Origin: Rallus limicola
Lineage: Eukaryota; Chordata; Aves; Gruiformes; Rallidae
NCBI GenBank assembly: GCA_022605955.1
Contig: JAKCOZ010000003.1
Coordinates: forward strand, 8,193,331 to 8,257,330
Direction: 5' to 3'
DNA: 64,000 nt
The notes beneath the pieces are model-generated. The model saw only the letters and a list, made by a program, of their open reading frames with translations. It had not been told where the DNA came from and did not search any database. This document shows positions 26,941 through 41,100 of this stretch, piece by piece (the stretch's first letter is position 1; the number at the start of each line of letters is the position of its first letter). Position numbers and translations under genes: made by a program.

Positions 26941-28578
26941 TCTTCCCAAGAAGGCAGTCTGTGTCTACTTACTTCAGCTACTTCCTAGAAACTGACATAT
27001 CACACTCACAGTGGGTGGTGCTCTGTCCTGCAGTTCTTCCTGATCTATATGTGACTTCTGGAGACTGACATCTAGCAGGAGACATTTGGTCCTGACAGCA
27101 ATGAACTGGTACAAAGCTACAAGCACTGTAACTGTGGCATTGTCCAGTTTCTTTTGCACCCGCTATGAGCTCATCTACTAACTTACTGTCTCCTGAGAGA
27201 CTCTCAACAGTTCTTCAGACCACTGCTATACTTCCCTTTACAAGTAATAGTAAACCTAAACTACACTAACATCACATTTGCAGTAGTTTTCTTCCTGGTT
27301 TAGATCTAGAAACTTCAGATCAAAGATGGAATTTCAGCTTACAGCAGTTTCTACATCATTCTAGAGCTGTACAGTTTAACCCAAATAAATTATTATGTCC
27401 CTCAAGACATTTTATACAATAGTTATATTTCATTAAAACAATAATATTCTATCAAGGAACAGTTTCAATGGACAGTTTTCAACCAGGTTTATGTTCCTGC
27501 ATACTAGCATACACAAAAGTGCACTTATGCTTAGAAGACTTTAAAGGACAGCACTGTTTATAGCATCTGTAATAATGCACTAAGAATAACATACTTGTCC
27601 TAAATAAAATAAACACTATAGTATCTTTCTGTTACCAGAGCACTCTCAGAAGTCCTAATGGAAAAAAAAAAAAAGAAAAAAGAATGCTTGATGCTGCATG
27701 GATGCATCTATCTATAATGATGTCTCAAATTTAATACTAATTAAAACCTCATTAATATCAAAGACAATTATAAGAAACACAGATGAGACCATATCTGTTG
27801 GGGACTTAAAAATGAAGGCACCCATGTTATCAACTGAAATTAATTTATAAGCTGCGGTATGTGCTGTGTGAAGTACAGTTTTATGCCACAGCAAGCATTG
27901 ATACACTTCTTGATGAAGGCTGTATGTAATATTTTGCTCTTTCAGTTAGTCTGTAGCTCCAAAGTATCACTTAGGCTAAACAGAAGCTGGAAAAAATGAA
28001 GAACTGAAAGAGAGTAATTGGTTGACTCTCAAAATCATTGCATATTTTCATTATTACTGGACATGGGAGTTGGGAAGAGGATACAAACAAAGAGGATGCA
28101 TGAACAGGAGCTGTGCGTGGGACACTTTCCTGCATCTTCTCCAGTGGAAGATATCTTGCACATACTTCTTGTTTTCTGAGCAGACACTACCATAAATGCA
28201 AATTCTGTGTAATGACTGAGGAAAAATAATAGAGGCATTCTTTTTACTTGTATCTTGAGAAGATGATACCTTCTGAATCTGGAAGTGAAGGGCTATTCAC
28301 AAAGCAAGGGTGCTGGCAATTTCCCTCTGTTCTGAAATATGTGACAGGACTTTCTACAAAGTTCTTGCCTGTAAGTTATAATTAAATTAATTTTGAACAG
28401 TCTTATTACTCATTCTGATGACAAACATAGCTAGAACGATCTAGAATTCAAAAACTGTCATAAGGCTAGTGTTTATATATATGTGTATGTTTAAGGAAGA
28501 TGTCAGTTATTTGGCAATTGAAATTTTCTTGTCAGGTAGTTAGCCAACTAGGCATAATTACTATGATCATGCTTTCAG
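26941..28578. other. Intron stretch with no recognised element
   Basis: AT-rich noncoding DNA between the pentanucleotide array and a CR1 fragment. It has an A-rich tract near 27661-27682. ORFs are short and unrecognised. Confidence 0.5.
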
Positions 28579-29690
28579 TCATAGATTCATATAATATATT
28601 GATTTAGAAGGGTTTGAACTGTTGAGTACAACTTGCTGGTCCCCACTGGGTTACCTGAAAGAGAACCACAAGTCTAAGAGCATTTCCGGACACCCTTTGA
28701 ACTCTGACAGACTTGGTGCCGTGACCTAGGAGGCCCCGGGGAGCCTCTTCCAGTGACCAATGACTCTCACAGTGAAGAACCTTTTTCTTAAGTCCCTTCT
28801 TAAGATCTCCTGATGCAGCTCCATTCCTTTTCCTTATGTCCTATTGCTGGTCACCAGAGATCAGCACTTCTTCCTCTGCTGCCCCCTTGAGGAATATGGG
28901 GATGTCATCCCTCAGCCTTCTCCAAGCTGAACAAATCAAGTGACATCAACTGCTCTCGTAAGTCTTGTCTTTGAGGCCTTTTACCATCTTGGTTACTCTC
29001 TGGAAGCACTCCAATAGTTTCATGTCCTTCTTATATTTAGGCACTCAAAACTGAACACTGGAGTTCAGGTGGAGCTGCATCAGTGCAGTGCAGAGTGGTA
29101 CAATCATCTCCCTTGGCAAGCTAGCCATGATGTATAAGATGCACCCCAGGACTTCGTTGGCCCTTTTGGCTTCCAGGGCACACTGTTGACTCATATTTAC
29201 CCTGCCATAAATTCAAACCTCCAGATCTCTTTCTATGAGGCTGCTCTCCAGCCCCTTGTCCTCCAGTTTGTACCTACAACTGGGATTACCCCATCTCAAG
29301 TGGAGAATCTGGCACTTGCTTTTATTAATATTCATATGGTACTGATTGCCCAGCTCTCTAGTTTACACAGGTCTGTCAGGCCTATCTATTCTCAAGGGAG
29401 TCTAGAGCTCCTCCTAATTTAGTACTGTCTGAAAACTCTACATATGTTTGATTACTGTGTCCAGATTAAAAAAAAAACCAAAACACAAAGAGCACTGGCC
29501 CTAAAAGTGAGCCCTGGGAAACCCCACTGGTGAGTGATACAAGCCTGATGTAACCCTTTAAGCCTGACCCAACAGTCACTTGCTCACCCAATGTATTATA
29601 GACTTGTCTAGCTGTGTGTTGGACATTTTGTCCAGATGTATGCTGTGAGAAACCTTTGTTAAGCTTCAAAAAACCTGACATGTACTGGCT
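28579..29690 (-). mobile_element. CR1 LINE fragment, 5'-truncated, with reverse transcriptase remnant
   Basis: The low-coordinate end (TCATAGATTCATATAATATA then GAAGGG) resembles the reverse complement of a CR1 3' terminus. The body can be followed leftward-to-rightward as the antisense of the CR1 ORF2 3' half, including the GTTGGCCCTTTTGGCTTCCA and CTGCTCTCCAGCC segments. Near 29487-29528 the minus strand encodes SGVSQGSLLGPVLF, matching the RT motif SGVPQGS(V)LGPVLF of CR1. Many frameshifts and stops are present, and an A-rich insertion breaks the frame just after that motif (29467-29485). This is an old, dead copy. Confidence 0.85.
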
Positions 29691-29773
29691 TCTACTTTCA
29701 AGTGGAGTAAGACCTACCTAAGTAAATCAAACACAAGGATTACAAAGGAAGAGCTCTTTTCTTCTCCCTGGAA

Positions 29774-29808
29774 TTTTATTTAATTTTTTTTTTTTTTGGG
29801 GGGGGGGA
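29774..29808. repeat. T14/G10 homopolymer junction
   Basis: A run of about 14 T is followed directly by about 10 G on the plus strand. Such abutting homopolymers are prone to slippage and sequencing error, so the exact length is uncertain. Confidence 0.8.
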
Positions 29809-32350
29809 TATAATTAACTGGGAAATGAGCTATAGGCTAGGCCCACACATGTAGTAAGTAACTGTCTATTTCAACTGGGATAGATGGCAAAAATCTATAC
29901 ATGACAGTATCTAAAGGTGGCTTTGGGCTGCTTTAGATACTTTGTGAGCCTCATCTTAGCTGATCAGACTTGATCTCAATGAGGTTGCAAAAGGTAATCA
30001 AATAAGATTTTATACTTGAAATGCACACATTAAGACTGCTCAGACTGAATTCCATTGATCAGTAGCATAGAGAAACTTTGCTGCACATTGACATAAATCT
30101 CACCAGAATTACCTCTAGTTAACTTCGTATATAGTATAAAATTTCCAGATGTGCAAATATTTATGGCTCAGGAGTTGATAAGTGGGATGAATAATAGAGA
30201 AAGATAATAAAACCTGTAGAAAAACCCAGTTTTCACTTACCTGTGTTAGTATTTTTTGTATATACCATATCAGTATTCATGACCTCTAACTGTTCACATG
30301 TACTATGTAAGGAGAAGCCATAACCTCAGAAGAATATTTTGACTGTGCCCAAACTCAAGAGTCTTCAATGATATTGGTGTTCAGGACTTCACCCAGCAAG
30401 ATCGTTTAAGATACTGTACTAAGTCTTTTTCTCGCAGTTGTATCTCAGCCAAATTCAGCTTTTAAGCTTAACAATGCAGATGAATGACACTCAAATGAGA
30501 AAAACTGGGGCTGCACAGGTTCTTCCAGAACCTCTGTTTTTTTGGCCAGCCAGATTTTAATTCAGCATCTTTTACACAATTCACAGCCCAGAAAATCCTC
30601 TCTACAGAACTAATCTTTGATCTTCTCCGTGACAGAAATTCAAATCCATCTCTCTTTCTTCCACATTATATTTTTTTTCCAAAGCTTTATATGCTTTTCC
30701 CTTTGATTTCCTGATTCTGCATCCAACTGTATCAAAAACATTGACATAAACTGGCTTGGCTATTTCACTAGCTTAATAAATGAAAGCAGGGGTGGAAATG
30801 ACCACTCCTCTGCTTGTTACCAAACCAGCTGGTATGGGAATAAAAAGAGTAGGAAATAAATACCTGGTAGACATTAAAGACAGGCATGCTCTCTCTCTGT
30901 CTCATTGCTCTGAGAAAAGCAAGACCAAGTGTTGTGCAGAATTCAGAAGATTTACACTTTTTAATATTTTTTTTGAAAGGGAAAGAAGCAATAACTATTT
31001 GTTGCCTTATTGCATATAATTATAGACGCACACAGCTATGTGATAAATTCAAAGGAAATCAATACCATAGCCTGGCAAATGACACAAACTGTGAAAGGTG
31101 TTCAGTTTTTCCACAATACTGTCTTTCCTGGCTAAATAAAAATAAAAAATTATTTGCTGTTTTCCCCCTTTTGTAACTTCTTGCTTATAAGCAGTTATAT
31201 AACGTAATTGAATGAGTCCAATAAGAATATAGCAATCACCCCAAACTTCATTCTCAGCCTCTTTCAAAAGCGACAACACAATCTGTTGAGTGGCTGCAGT
31301 AACACTTCATTAGTTAATATTAAAAGGATAACAAATTCAGTCCCATCACCACAGAGTCTAGGTATTCCTCTTCCTATGTACAGCAGCCTGAGGTCACTTT
31401 TTGGAAGGCAGCTGATGTGAAAACACAAAGGAATGCTCATAGGTTATTCTTTTACCTGTATATTTAATCTGTCTGGGATATAAATAAGCACTGTATCAAC
31501 CTCTCCAGGTCTCTCACCAAGCAGTGACATTAGACATTACACTCATACCCTTCTTTTTTGGGACTTTATGCCTTAGACCCCATAATAGAAGAACTCGTTA
31601 ATTCAGTTTCAGACAAGGGACAGAGGGGATTTGCTGAAAGTATATCCCCTACCTCCTATGCACTTCTGTGATCAGACCTACTATTTAATGGAAAACACTT
31701 GCTTTTACTCCTCCTTTTTCTTGGGCTCTGAGTGCGTTGAGTTTGGGATGAAACACATGAAGGTGTGGACCTCTTCAGCACTGCAAAGTGTAAACTTATG
31801 GTTTGGACGGATAGCCCTTGTGACCGCTTTGCCTCTTGCAGCAGAATGTCTGAAATCTGGATGTGGTTCTCATGCAATCATGGATATGAGACCTCTTCTG
31901 GAGTGCTCAAATCTACCTGGGCATGCTGTCAAATGGCAATCCCACTGCTGAATCCAGGCACGGCTTGCTAACGTTTTTGAGTGAAGTTGAGTCTTTAATC
32001 TCACAGGCTAGTTTCAATTCCAAGCTGTATCTTCTACTACATAAGAGCATGAAAAGGATCTTGTTCCCACAGCAGTCACACAAGCTTACCACTGCTATCA
32101 GTGGAAGCAGAAATGCTGTGAAACAAATTGCAATTAACTTCCTCAAGCAAGTAACTCTGCCAGTGGCTGCTCACTAGTGTAAAAAGTGTATGGCCAGGCA
32201 CATACTAAATAATAGTAAGATTTTACTCACTGACAGATTTTCCCTAAGTCTGTAAGCTTTTCTGCATATTTGATGCATTTGAAATAGTCTCCTGCAGCTG
32301 TATGCAACTTCCTCTAGTAATTAAAGAAGATACAGAAATACTTCCCTCCA
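29809..32350. other. Intron stretch with no recognised element
   Basis: AT-rich noncoding DNA with many short ORFs (106 codons or fewer) on both strands, none with a recognisable domain. No mobile element was recognised. Confidence 0.5.
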
Positions 32351-32355
32351 CCTCT

Positions 32356-32380
32356 CCCCGCCCCCCTCCCCCCCCCCCCC
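32356..32380. repeat. C-rich tract; G-run cluster in LINGO2 sense
   Basis: C4, G, C6, T, then C13 on the plus strand. On the minus strand this is G13-A-G6-C-G4, enough guanine runs with one-base spacers for an intramolecular G-quadruplex. Homopolymer length may be imprecise. Confidence 0.8.
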
Positions 32381-35300
32381 AATTGTAAACATTACCATAA
32401 GAATACTGGATTTTCTTTCCTTCTTTATTACATAAATTGAGTTCAAATAAAAAGTACTTTCACTTCCAGACAGGTTTCTGTACTCTCAAAAGCAGTAATA
32501 TCATGTAACACTTACAAGTAGTGCAAAAAGCAAATGAACTACTGAATGCAGCAGAATGACTCAGTCAGGTCAAGGATAACTGTTTTCTCTACAGATGATG
32601 TTTCTTTTTCAATATCTGTCTCTTTAACCTTCCTATAACTGTTTGGTTTTTTTTTTCCCCATAATAGAAAATCTTTATTTTTTAATAGGGTCATTTAAGC
32701 CTAATCCATTCTGCTAGGGAAAAAGAAAATCAAATACAAACCAACCGAACATGATGTGCCATCCCATCTTCAACCAGTCAGTATAGTACAAAGTATACAC
32801 CTAGGAGGTATAAACAAACAAGCAAACAAAAAACCCAAAACAGTGCAATTCTCTAAGTGCATAGCTCCACTTAGTACAGGGATAATACAAATTCTGATGA
32901 CCATCTAAGTTTTTAGCTAAGCATCTGGGGTGTGGTTAGAGAAATCAAACACTTTTACAGATGTAATTTCAAAATGCTGAATGTGAGGAACTGTGAGCAC
33001 TAAAATGTGGAAGAAAACATGCACAAAAAATTCAAAAAGAGAAAAAAGAAAAAAAAGGGAAAAATGCAATTTTATTTCAATAATTTTTTAGGATTACTTC
33101 ATGCTAAATTTGTGATTTTCAGGGAGGGTCTGACTGGTATGGTCTGAATGTCTACCATTGGTGGTAGTGTGGGACAAGTTGGTGAGTGGCAATAGTATAA
33201 ATGGTGGAGAGTAAACAGCAGAAAATTACTGTGCTATCTGTGCTTGTATAAAGTAAAAGCTTCTTCTGTAGAAAACTGCTGGATGAGATTGGTACAGGAT
33301 AGATCAGTGCTGTGATTCAGAACTCTCCTGCCCAAGCTTCATTTTCAGTGTTTGGGAGCTCTGACAATCACTTGGATAAGGAAAACTGCACACTTCAATT
33401 ATCTCCCAATGTCTGTCAGAGAAGAACACAGAGTTAATAATGGGCATTATATCTATTTTTTGAATCAGTGATTCAGAATGCCTTATTCTGCATTCTGCTT
33501 GCAGGTTTTGATGAACCGAATGTTCCCAAAAAGACTTAAGAAAACTATTGTATAAAACCAAGAACCAGTAGGCAGTTAGGCACTGTGTGGGATGTTTAAT
33601 TAAAAATAAGATTAAATAAAAATAAATATAATACTCTTATTGGGACGAGGTAAATGTTAGGTTTTTTTAAATAACCACTGTGGCATCTGACCAGGAGATC
33701 ACCATGTACAAGCAAGTATTGGTAACAGTTTTGTTGTTTCCCAAATTCCTGTGGATTAAACCTCATCATTAATGAAGAAAGTGAATTATATCTCACTACA
33801 AAGCTATGAGCATAGTTTGTTCTTCTATCCCAGTATCTCCTTTTTTTTTTTAACACAAACACATTTTAAGTGAGTCACTTGGCTGCCAGTTCTGTTCACA
33901 GTTGGGAAATTTAATGCATGAAAAGGTGAACCACAAATCAATTAAGACAGTTGGTCAATATCTGCCTTGTTGTTTTAGTGAAAGGAAATTAAGATGGTAA
34001 ATTGTCATTGGTCTGTTTATTGGTATATATTTACTGTCAATAAAAAGGGAGGTTCTTTCATTTTAAACACTGCTCTAACTTTGGTTAAACTGATTTTATT
34101 TGATTCTTGATGCACATCGATATGTTTTCCTTTAAGAAATGCTCAGTATATCTAATTTATCTTATTTTCTTCATGGCAATTACATCTAAATGTTTATGTG
34201 TAACCACTGGGTGTAAAGATCTCATGAACAAGAATTTATAAAATGAAGTTAGCAACAGGCAGGGGTTTGGAAAGTGCGACTTGGAGTTTGATCAACATTT
34301 TGCTGAATTTTGCACTATCAACTGGACAGAAAAGGATTTTAGGTCGTTGCAAAGTGTGCTGCTATCTGCTTATCACTCAAAGAAGCACACTATCAGGACT
34401 CAGTGACCAGCCCTTGCCACTGGAAGGGAAAAGAAACAACCTAAACCTTCTGTCTTATGCACAAATATAAAGAGGAGAAAATAAGCTGCAAATGCTGTTT
34501 ATTTCCCTCTGCCTCCTCTGTGAGTGAAAGAGTATGTTCTGGTTGAGTATTTCTCCCTCTTTTCTAATACAACCTGCCATATGGAGGAAAGAAAAGAGAA
34601 TGAATCACAGACTTCACATGGGGTAGGATGAAGGGGAAAAAGGCACAGAGGAGATAGGAAAGGCAATCTGAACACAGACCTGAAATCCCCCCAAACAGTT
34701 CCAAACAGCAATTTGGCTAATGGCAGTAATTTGGAATGGCTGTGCATCCTTAAAAAAGCACAAGGGAGGTGGGTGGAGAGTAGATTAAGCGTATCAGTCT
34801 CTGATCCACTTCCCACTGCTTGGCTAGCATGCATGTCCTCTGCATCCCTTCACACAATCTGGTGGTGCTGGTGGGAGGACCTTCTGGTCCAGAGCTTCTG
34901 CCGTATGGATCAGCTTTCTGAAATCTGTCTGCTTCACTGAGTCACCCTTCTAAGCAAGAGCTCTTCCTCCATTTTAATGACTCTCCCTCTATTATTAACT
35001 TTTTAAGAATGCAAATGTTTTATTTAGCTATGGAAATCAATCACAATACCATCTGAACAAACGAGCCTAGACAGTGAAGTTGTACTCAGTTACATTTCAA
35101 GCGTGTTCAAACTCTATTCAACTGAGTGGCTTTTAGCACTCACACATCATAAAAAGGCCTGATGATGACATTTAAGGAACAAGCTTGGCGAGGCACGACA
35201 GCATCTACACAACAGCAACTGATTGGTGAACATTGCCTCTACAAACTCTGAAAGGATGACCCAAAAGGAGCCTCGAAACTTTCCTAAGGTCTTGAGAAAG

Positions 35301-37800
35301 AAAAGTTGTCTTTATTCTTGCCTTTCCTGCCTAGAAAAGCCACCTACAAATTAACAACATTGGAACTAATATAAACATGAAATGTGTTGTTTCTGAAGAA
35401 ATACCAAACCTATACAAACCCTGTAACACAAATGAGGTTTATATAATAGCTCTAGGAACTAAAAAAAACAAACCCAAAAAACAAAAGCCCAAACTTCTTG
35501 TGAGATTTACATTTCAAAGCTGTAGTCTCAGACCTGGGTATGTGGGTTAAGATGGAAGTTTCTGTTTCAGTAATGCACAGACCTAAGCAGCAAGGTGCAA
35601 AATATGAGCAAGCTACAGTTTGAAAGTGACTTCTATTGCTTTATAAATTAGATGTTTATCTGAATTTACTCCAGGAGTTTTTATTATATCTTTCTTTGCA
35701 GAAAAGCAAATCCTTGCAGTCTCAGTTCACAAACGTTTTGGACAATGTCCTGTCATGCCATCTGGTGCTAGCTAGTTGTTTAGGCAGAGCATTTGCCCTC
35801 AGTTCAAGATCTCTTTTTAGATGAGTATAAGTAGGTACTGCACTTGCTAGTCTGAAGTGAGATCAATAAAATTGATTAAGAATCTGTAACAGAGACCCAA
35901 AGAGCCAACCTTGCATGCTACCTCCTTAATTTCCCAAGGTGACATGCTGCTTTTTTGTACTTATGTGTGATTCATAACTTTTCTGGTAGAAGAGATAACT
36001 TTGCTCCCTTGTCTCAAATTTTAAATTATACTTGCACAATATGAAATGTGAAGTGTCTATGGCAGTCAGCTCCTGGAAATACAAGGACTTTACTAGAGAC
36101 AATTTTAATTAAGGTAGCATTAGAGGCCAGCTCTTCACACATGTCTATTTCATTGGCCTTTTCAGCTTTCCACTCTCCTGTCAGGTAATACTGGTATATT
36201 CTTTCTGTCATATTCTACTTGAAACATATTGTTAATATACCAACAGGAATACCTGTTCCCTACTATAAATTCCAGGAGCAATGCAAAAAAACCTCAAACA
36301 TATTTGAGTAACTGTTACATGATTATTTGGAAAAATACACCTATATCTGCATGAAATTATATATGCCATTTGAGGAAATGCTGAATACATCATTCTCAGC
36401 TCTGATTTAGAACCTATTTCTCAAAAGAGTTGCTTTAATACTTGAAATATCTTTATCATTAACTTAGCAAGACACTGATGAATAAATATCAGGATGCATA
36501 TAATTTATTAAATTTATCAATAATTTTCATATGCTGAAAGAAGATGATGCAGAAAGTCTGTGCTATATCAGCTGCTGAAGCCAGAGGAGGGAAAATCACA
36601 ACTTACCAGTCTGTTGTCTGTGGAAACAGTTCATAACAAGGCTTGCCATCAGCTATGGTCTATGTTATCTCTCGCCTTTCTGATCAATGAAAAGATGGGA
36701 GGGTAACTTTTGTGGACTATTTCCTTTTCAAGAACTGTTCAAAGGATGGCCTCAGACTTCTCTAAAAACGTGAATGACTGAATATCATTACTGAACATTG
36801 CAGAGCAGCAACCCCCGAAAATATCAGTAGAGAGAACTCTACGTGCTGAGAAAGACTGTTTGAATTCCATTCACATAGGATCTTGACAGATCTTAACTAA
36901 GCCCTGTTCCATCAGTGTGGAAAAGCTCCTGTTTCTGAGGGGTTTTTTGTTCCTTTTTTTTCCTTCTACAATGTAATGTCATTTACTTTAAGCTTTTTAC
37001 TGAAGACACCAACTCTCCTGCAATTGGATCCTAAACTCTCCACCACCGGGTTTGGCCCACCTATCTTTAATGCCCTCCTGGCAACTCTCAAGGGCTTTTG
37101 CCAAAAAAGTCTGCACTGTCTGCTGGTATCTGTGAAGGTAGCTGGTGATGGGGTGCAGTTCCATCCCTGACAAATTCAAACTTGCTCACATTTGTCACTA
37201 GGACACTTCTGGTGGTGCTGCCACTAACATATGAGACATAATATTGGGCTAGATGGATCCCTGTTTAATGTGGTATGGTTGCTTTTATCTGCTGCAGTAT
37301 AAGGTGACCTTGTTCACCGAATACGTACCAGTTTAAATTTCACCTAGAAGTTGACCTGTGGCTTTACAGGAGAAGCCTTTTATACATAAAGATTACTCGA
37401 GTATCATTTAAGTGTCTCACTTTTGTAAGCATTATTGATTTAGCAGGAATTACTTAACCCCAGAGCCAAAAAAATGTGGTCATCCATAATACATGTATGA
37501 CAAAAGAATACAACTATGTGTATTACATTTGAAATGGTTAACCTTAAGCAATCATAACCAGAGGCATTTCCCTGCTTTAATACTGATAAAGCAACAAAGC
37601 TGATAGGTGGAATTCATTGTTTATTTCTGTGGACCCCACTTGTAGCAGTCATACAACTGTTAACAAGCCTCTCTCCTCCTCCAAAAGTGTCACGATGCTG
37701 GAAGCACACACGTGGATTTTTTTCCCTGCTTCATAAACTGGGTAAAAAAAAGCAAAGCAAAACAACAGTAAACAAAAACCCCACAACAAAAGAGAGAAGG
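32381..37800. other. Intron stretch with no recognised element
   Basis: AT-rich noncoding DNA. ORFs are short (up to 111 codons at 34499-34834, minus) with no recognisable domain. A-rich tracts occur near 33025-33060. No mobile element was recognised. Confidence 0.5.
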
Positions 37801-37819
37801 GCTGTGGTGCAAAATGCTT

Positions 37820-38170
37820 TGAGATGTAATGCTGAGTCAGAGCGACTCTGAGCCTTTCTTTCCACAGAGGTCCTTGCAAGCTCCTCAGCAAGCAGCAGGA
37901 GCAGCCAGCCATCCTGGTTCAATTGGACAAAGCCACTATGTGCCCCTGCAAACCGACGGCTTCTCAGGTGGGCCTGGGACGCAGACACATTTCATCAACC
38001 TGCCCAGAGGAAATACGGCGCTGCCAAATCAGGCAACTGCTTTGTGCAGCATCGTCTGCCCAGCTGTGCATCATGTCACTTTGCTGCCCGTTGCTTTTGC
38101 CTCGCAGCCCTTCAGGGATGTGGGACCTGCGGGCAAGGTCAGCACTAGTCAAGTGCACTGATTCCTGTTC
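37820..38170. other. CpG-bearing, GC-elevated patch in the intron
   Basis: About 350 bp contain roughly nine CpG dinucleotides (for example in GCGACT, ACCGACGG, TACGGCG, CATCGTC, CTCGCAG) in a window where CpG is otherwise rare. On the minus strand CTGACCTTGCCCGCAG is a plausible splice acceptor; on the plus strand TTTCTTTCCACAG is another. No ORF here has a known domain. It could be a conserved regulatory element, a noncoding LINGO2 exon or a remnant of an inserted element; sequence alone does not decide. Confidence 0.35.
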
Positions 38171-41100
38171 ATTAAATAAACCACGTATGTCCTTGGCAAA
38201 TGGGGTAATTTTTTGAGGCTGCAGGCTTTCTAAGACCACACAGTTCTCAGTCAAAAGCCAGGAAGTTTTCTGTGGTGTTCATCTCACTGGGTACATCAAA
38301 CTGAATAATGCAGCAATTACTGAAAAGGTCACAGATGCTTTTCTTCTAGTACTGGCTAAGTAAGACAAATATATGAAGGGGATGTTTTTGCATCTCTGTT
38401 TTTTCTATGCTCTTCTTTTGAAAGAACTGTCAAATACGATTTGACTTTAAACTCATTTTTGGGAAGGGGCAGGTGTTTTGGTATTCCAGATGTGGATTAA
38501 GGGACCCTCTAAGCATCTGTAAAATACTGTACAACATTACTGTTAAAGAACAAATTTACATGTTCAAATAAGATTTTTATTGCTGGGCATTACTGGGCAC
38601 AGTGCTCACCCACTGTTGCACTCTTTCCCTGTTAGAGGGTTCTCTTTATGTAACCACAACTAAACAAACACTATGTTGTTTACTTTTTGAACATAATGCT
38701 ACCAGTTTCATACAATAGCAGGTACCTTTGGTTTGCTTTTCATAAAACCAAATATTTTATTCACTGCTTGTATTTTGACCATTTTTGTCATAGGAAAAAA
38801 AAAATCAATCACCACCAAAACCCAAACCCCTCCCCAAACAGCAAAAACCACACAGCCTTTCCCCCAAAACTTTGGCATTTTGACTGCTCTCCAAAATGTC
38901 TAGGCACAAGGGGGCCTCATTAGAATTACAGTCTTGCTATATCCTAAGTCTGGTGTGCTTCCCTCTGTGATGCATTGGTATCTCTTCCTGAAACGAGAGG
39001 CTTTATTTTGTAAGAATAATAAATTATGTGACACTGTGATAGAAATAGTTCTTCCAGAAAGATGAAGCTACAGGAAAGGATTGCAATGCAGCACAAAAAA
39101 AGAGCAAGAAACTTTGGAAGTTGTGCTGAAAGTTTTCTTACCGGGCATCTGAAAATGCATGTGCTATTTATAAAGTGAACTATGTTTGTGAGATTTTTTT
39201 TTTTTTAATTTTTATTTTTTTTCAAAAATACTCCAATGGAAGGGGTTTTCTTTATTTATCCACCACTTTTTTATGGTCATTTTAGATCTTTGATATCAGG
39301 CATGGGAAGACAGTCTGTCAATTCTTCCTCATGAGTGATGATTCTCACTTATGTACTGCACTTAATCTACTGGAAAAATTACCCCATTTTCACTAATAAA
39401 ATCCCATTTTTCACATTGAGTTTACTGAAGAAGTTCATCATGAATTTTCCCAGCCCTTTCATAGACATTAGATACCTTAAAATCTGCAAAGCAATACAGT
39501 TTAATGCCCTGGCTATAAAAGCCAAAACCACTATAGATTTTTAATCACTGGTCTTCGTTGCCACCTCGGTCCTCTTTAATGCATGCACCATTGTGAATCT
39601 CAATGAAGATTAGTGCTTAATAAATGCTGTCAGGTTTTCAATACTGACTTTATGCAACAAATGGTTCTCAGGCAAAATAGGAAAATTGAAAGATTTAAGA
39701 AATCACTATTATTTAGGAAAATTTTCAAACATTATCAAGGAAATGAACAATGGAAAACACATTTTTTCAGCCTTATCTTGACCTTGATTTATTTAAGTTA
39801 CCAGAGCAAGGAAGCAGAGAGGATGCATTACCCATGCAGAGGTCTTATCATCTTTCTATAATGCAGAGAGAGGTTACTGATCAATCCTCAACAAAGCGTG
39901 TTGTCACCACAGCTTAATAAATGTTAACAGTTACCCAAAGACTACTAGAATTCCTCCATCCTCCTGAAAAAGCCCACATGCTACATATCTTCCTTCATTC
40001 TTCCAAAGCTTTTCTTACTGTTAATTCCTTCTACTCTTTGGGATGGACCAGAAATGAACACCATGCAAAACTGTATTACCTACTTTGGTTATCATTAACC
40101 TAGAGCTCTGGTCTGTTGGATTTATAACACAACATGCTTTTATGACATCATCCTTTGTTTAAATAGCTGCATCCAATGTATTATGACACAACCAACCAAT
40201 CTGGAGCAACTTCCACTACCCTGGACAAAGATGTCCCCTGGTTTGTTGTCAACATTGATGCATTGCTTATCCTAAGATTGGGAAGGACATTTTAACTGCA
40301 ATGCTACCAAATGCAACTAAATTCCAGGTCATATTATTTAATAAGAATAATATAAGACAAAAAAGAATAGGATTAAACTTTAGCAGCTGAGTTAGCACAG
40401 GGCCTTCACATGCTATCATCATACCATACAGCCTGAAATCAACTACTGAAAAGGAGTGCCTCTGGAAATCAACTTTAATATTGTAGAAAAAACTGTTACT
40501 CTCAGTGCAGAGGAATTAGTTGCAAATATAGTTCTTAGAGCTTTTTCTTTCTGTTTCCTTTCTTTTGCTTTGGTGCTCCAGTCAGCATGCTTATAGTACA
40601 AGAAGATTGACAGCCTCTCAGTGGTGCTGCTTTTCAAAGATTGGGCAGATATCCATAGCTTTCACTGGAGCAGATCTGTAGGGAGGGTCCAAGCTACAGG
40701 GAAAGACAGGTCACTGACTGCAATCCTCCTGCAAGAATGAAGCTGTATGCTAAGAAGCAATGGGATGCAACAGAACAAAATAAGAAAGGGAAGAATAGAG
40801 AGGGGTGAGGAAGGGGATGGATTAAAGCAAAAACCAGGAGAGACTGTGGCCAAAAAATAGAGGAAATAAGGGAAAAAGAAAGCTAGAGACAAAAGAAGGT
40901 CATTTTTTCTAGAATGGTAAAAGGTCAGAGGAGAAGGAAAGAGATTGAAGATGAAAGATACTGCATTTTTCTGGGCTCAACACGTAATTTTTGTACTCTC
41001 TTCTTATTCTATACAACTCAATAATAATCTATGCATAAAATTAGCACCTAAGCTAAAATACAGGAAAAAAAAAAGGAAGAAGAATATTGCTTAAAAGCAG

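Noticed and set aside
26272..27068. Three overlapping plus-strand ORFs of 211-243 codons rich in Ser-Leu-Pro-Phe-Pro
   Set aside because: They exist only because the TTCCC unit contains no stop in any frame; all three frames give the same peptide repeat. Not genes.
29466..29681. 71-codon ORF with SGVSQGSLLGPVLF as a separate gene
   Set aside because: It is the reverse transcriptase remnant of the CR1 fragment, not an independent gene.
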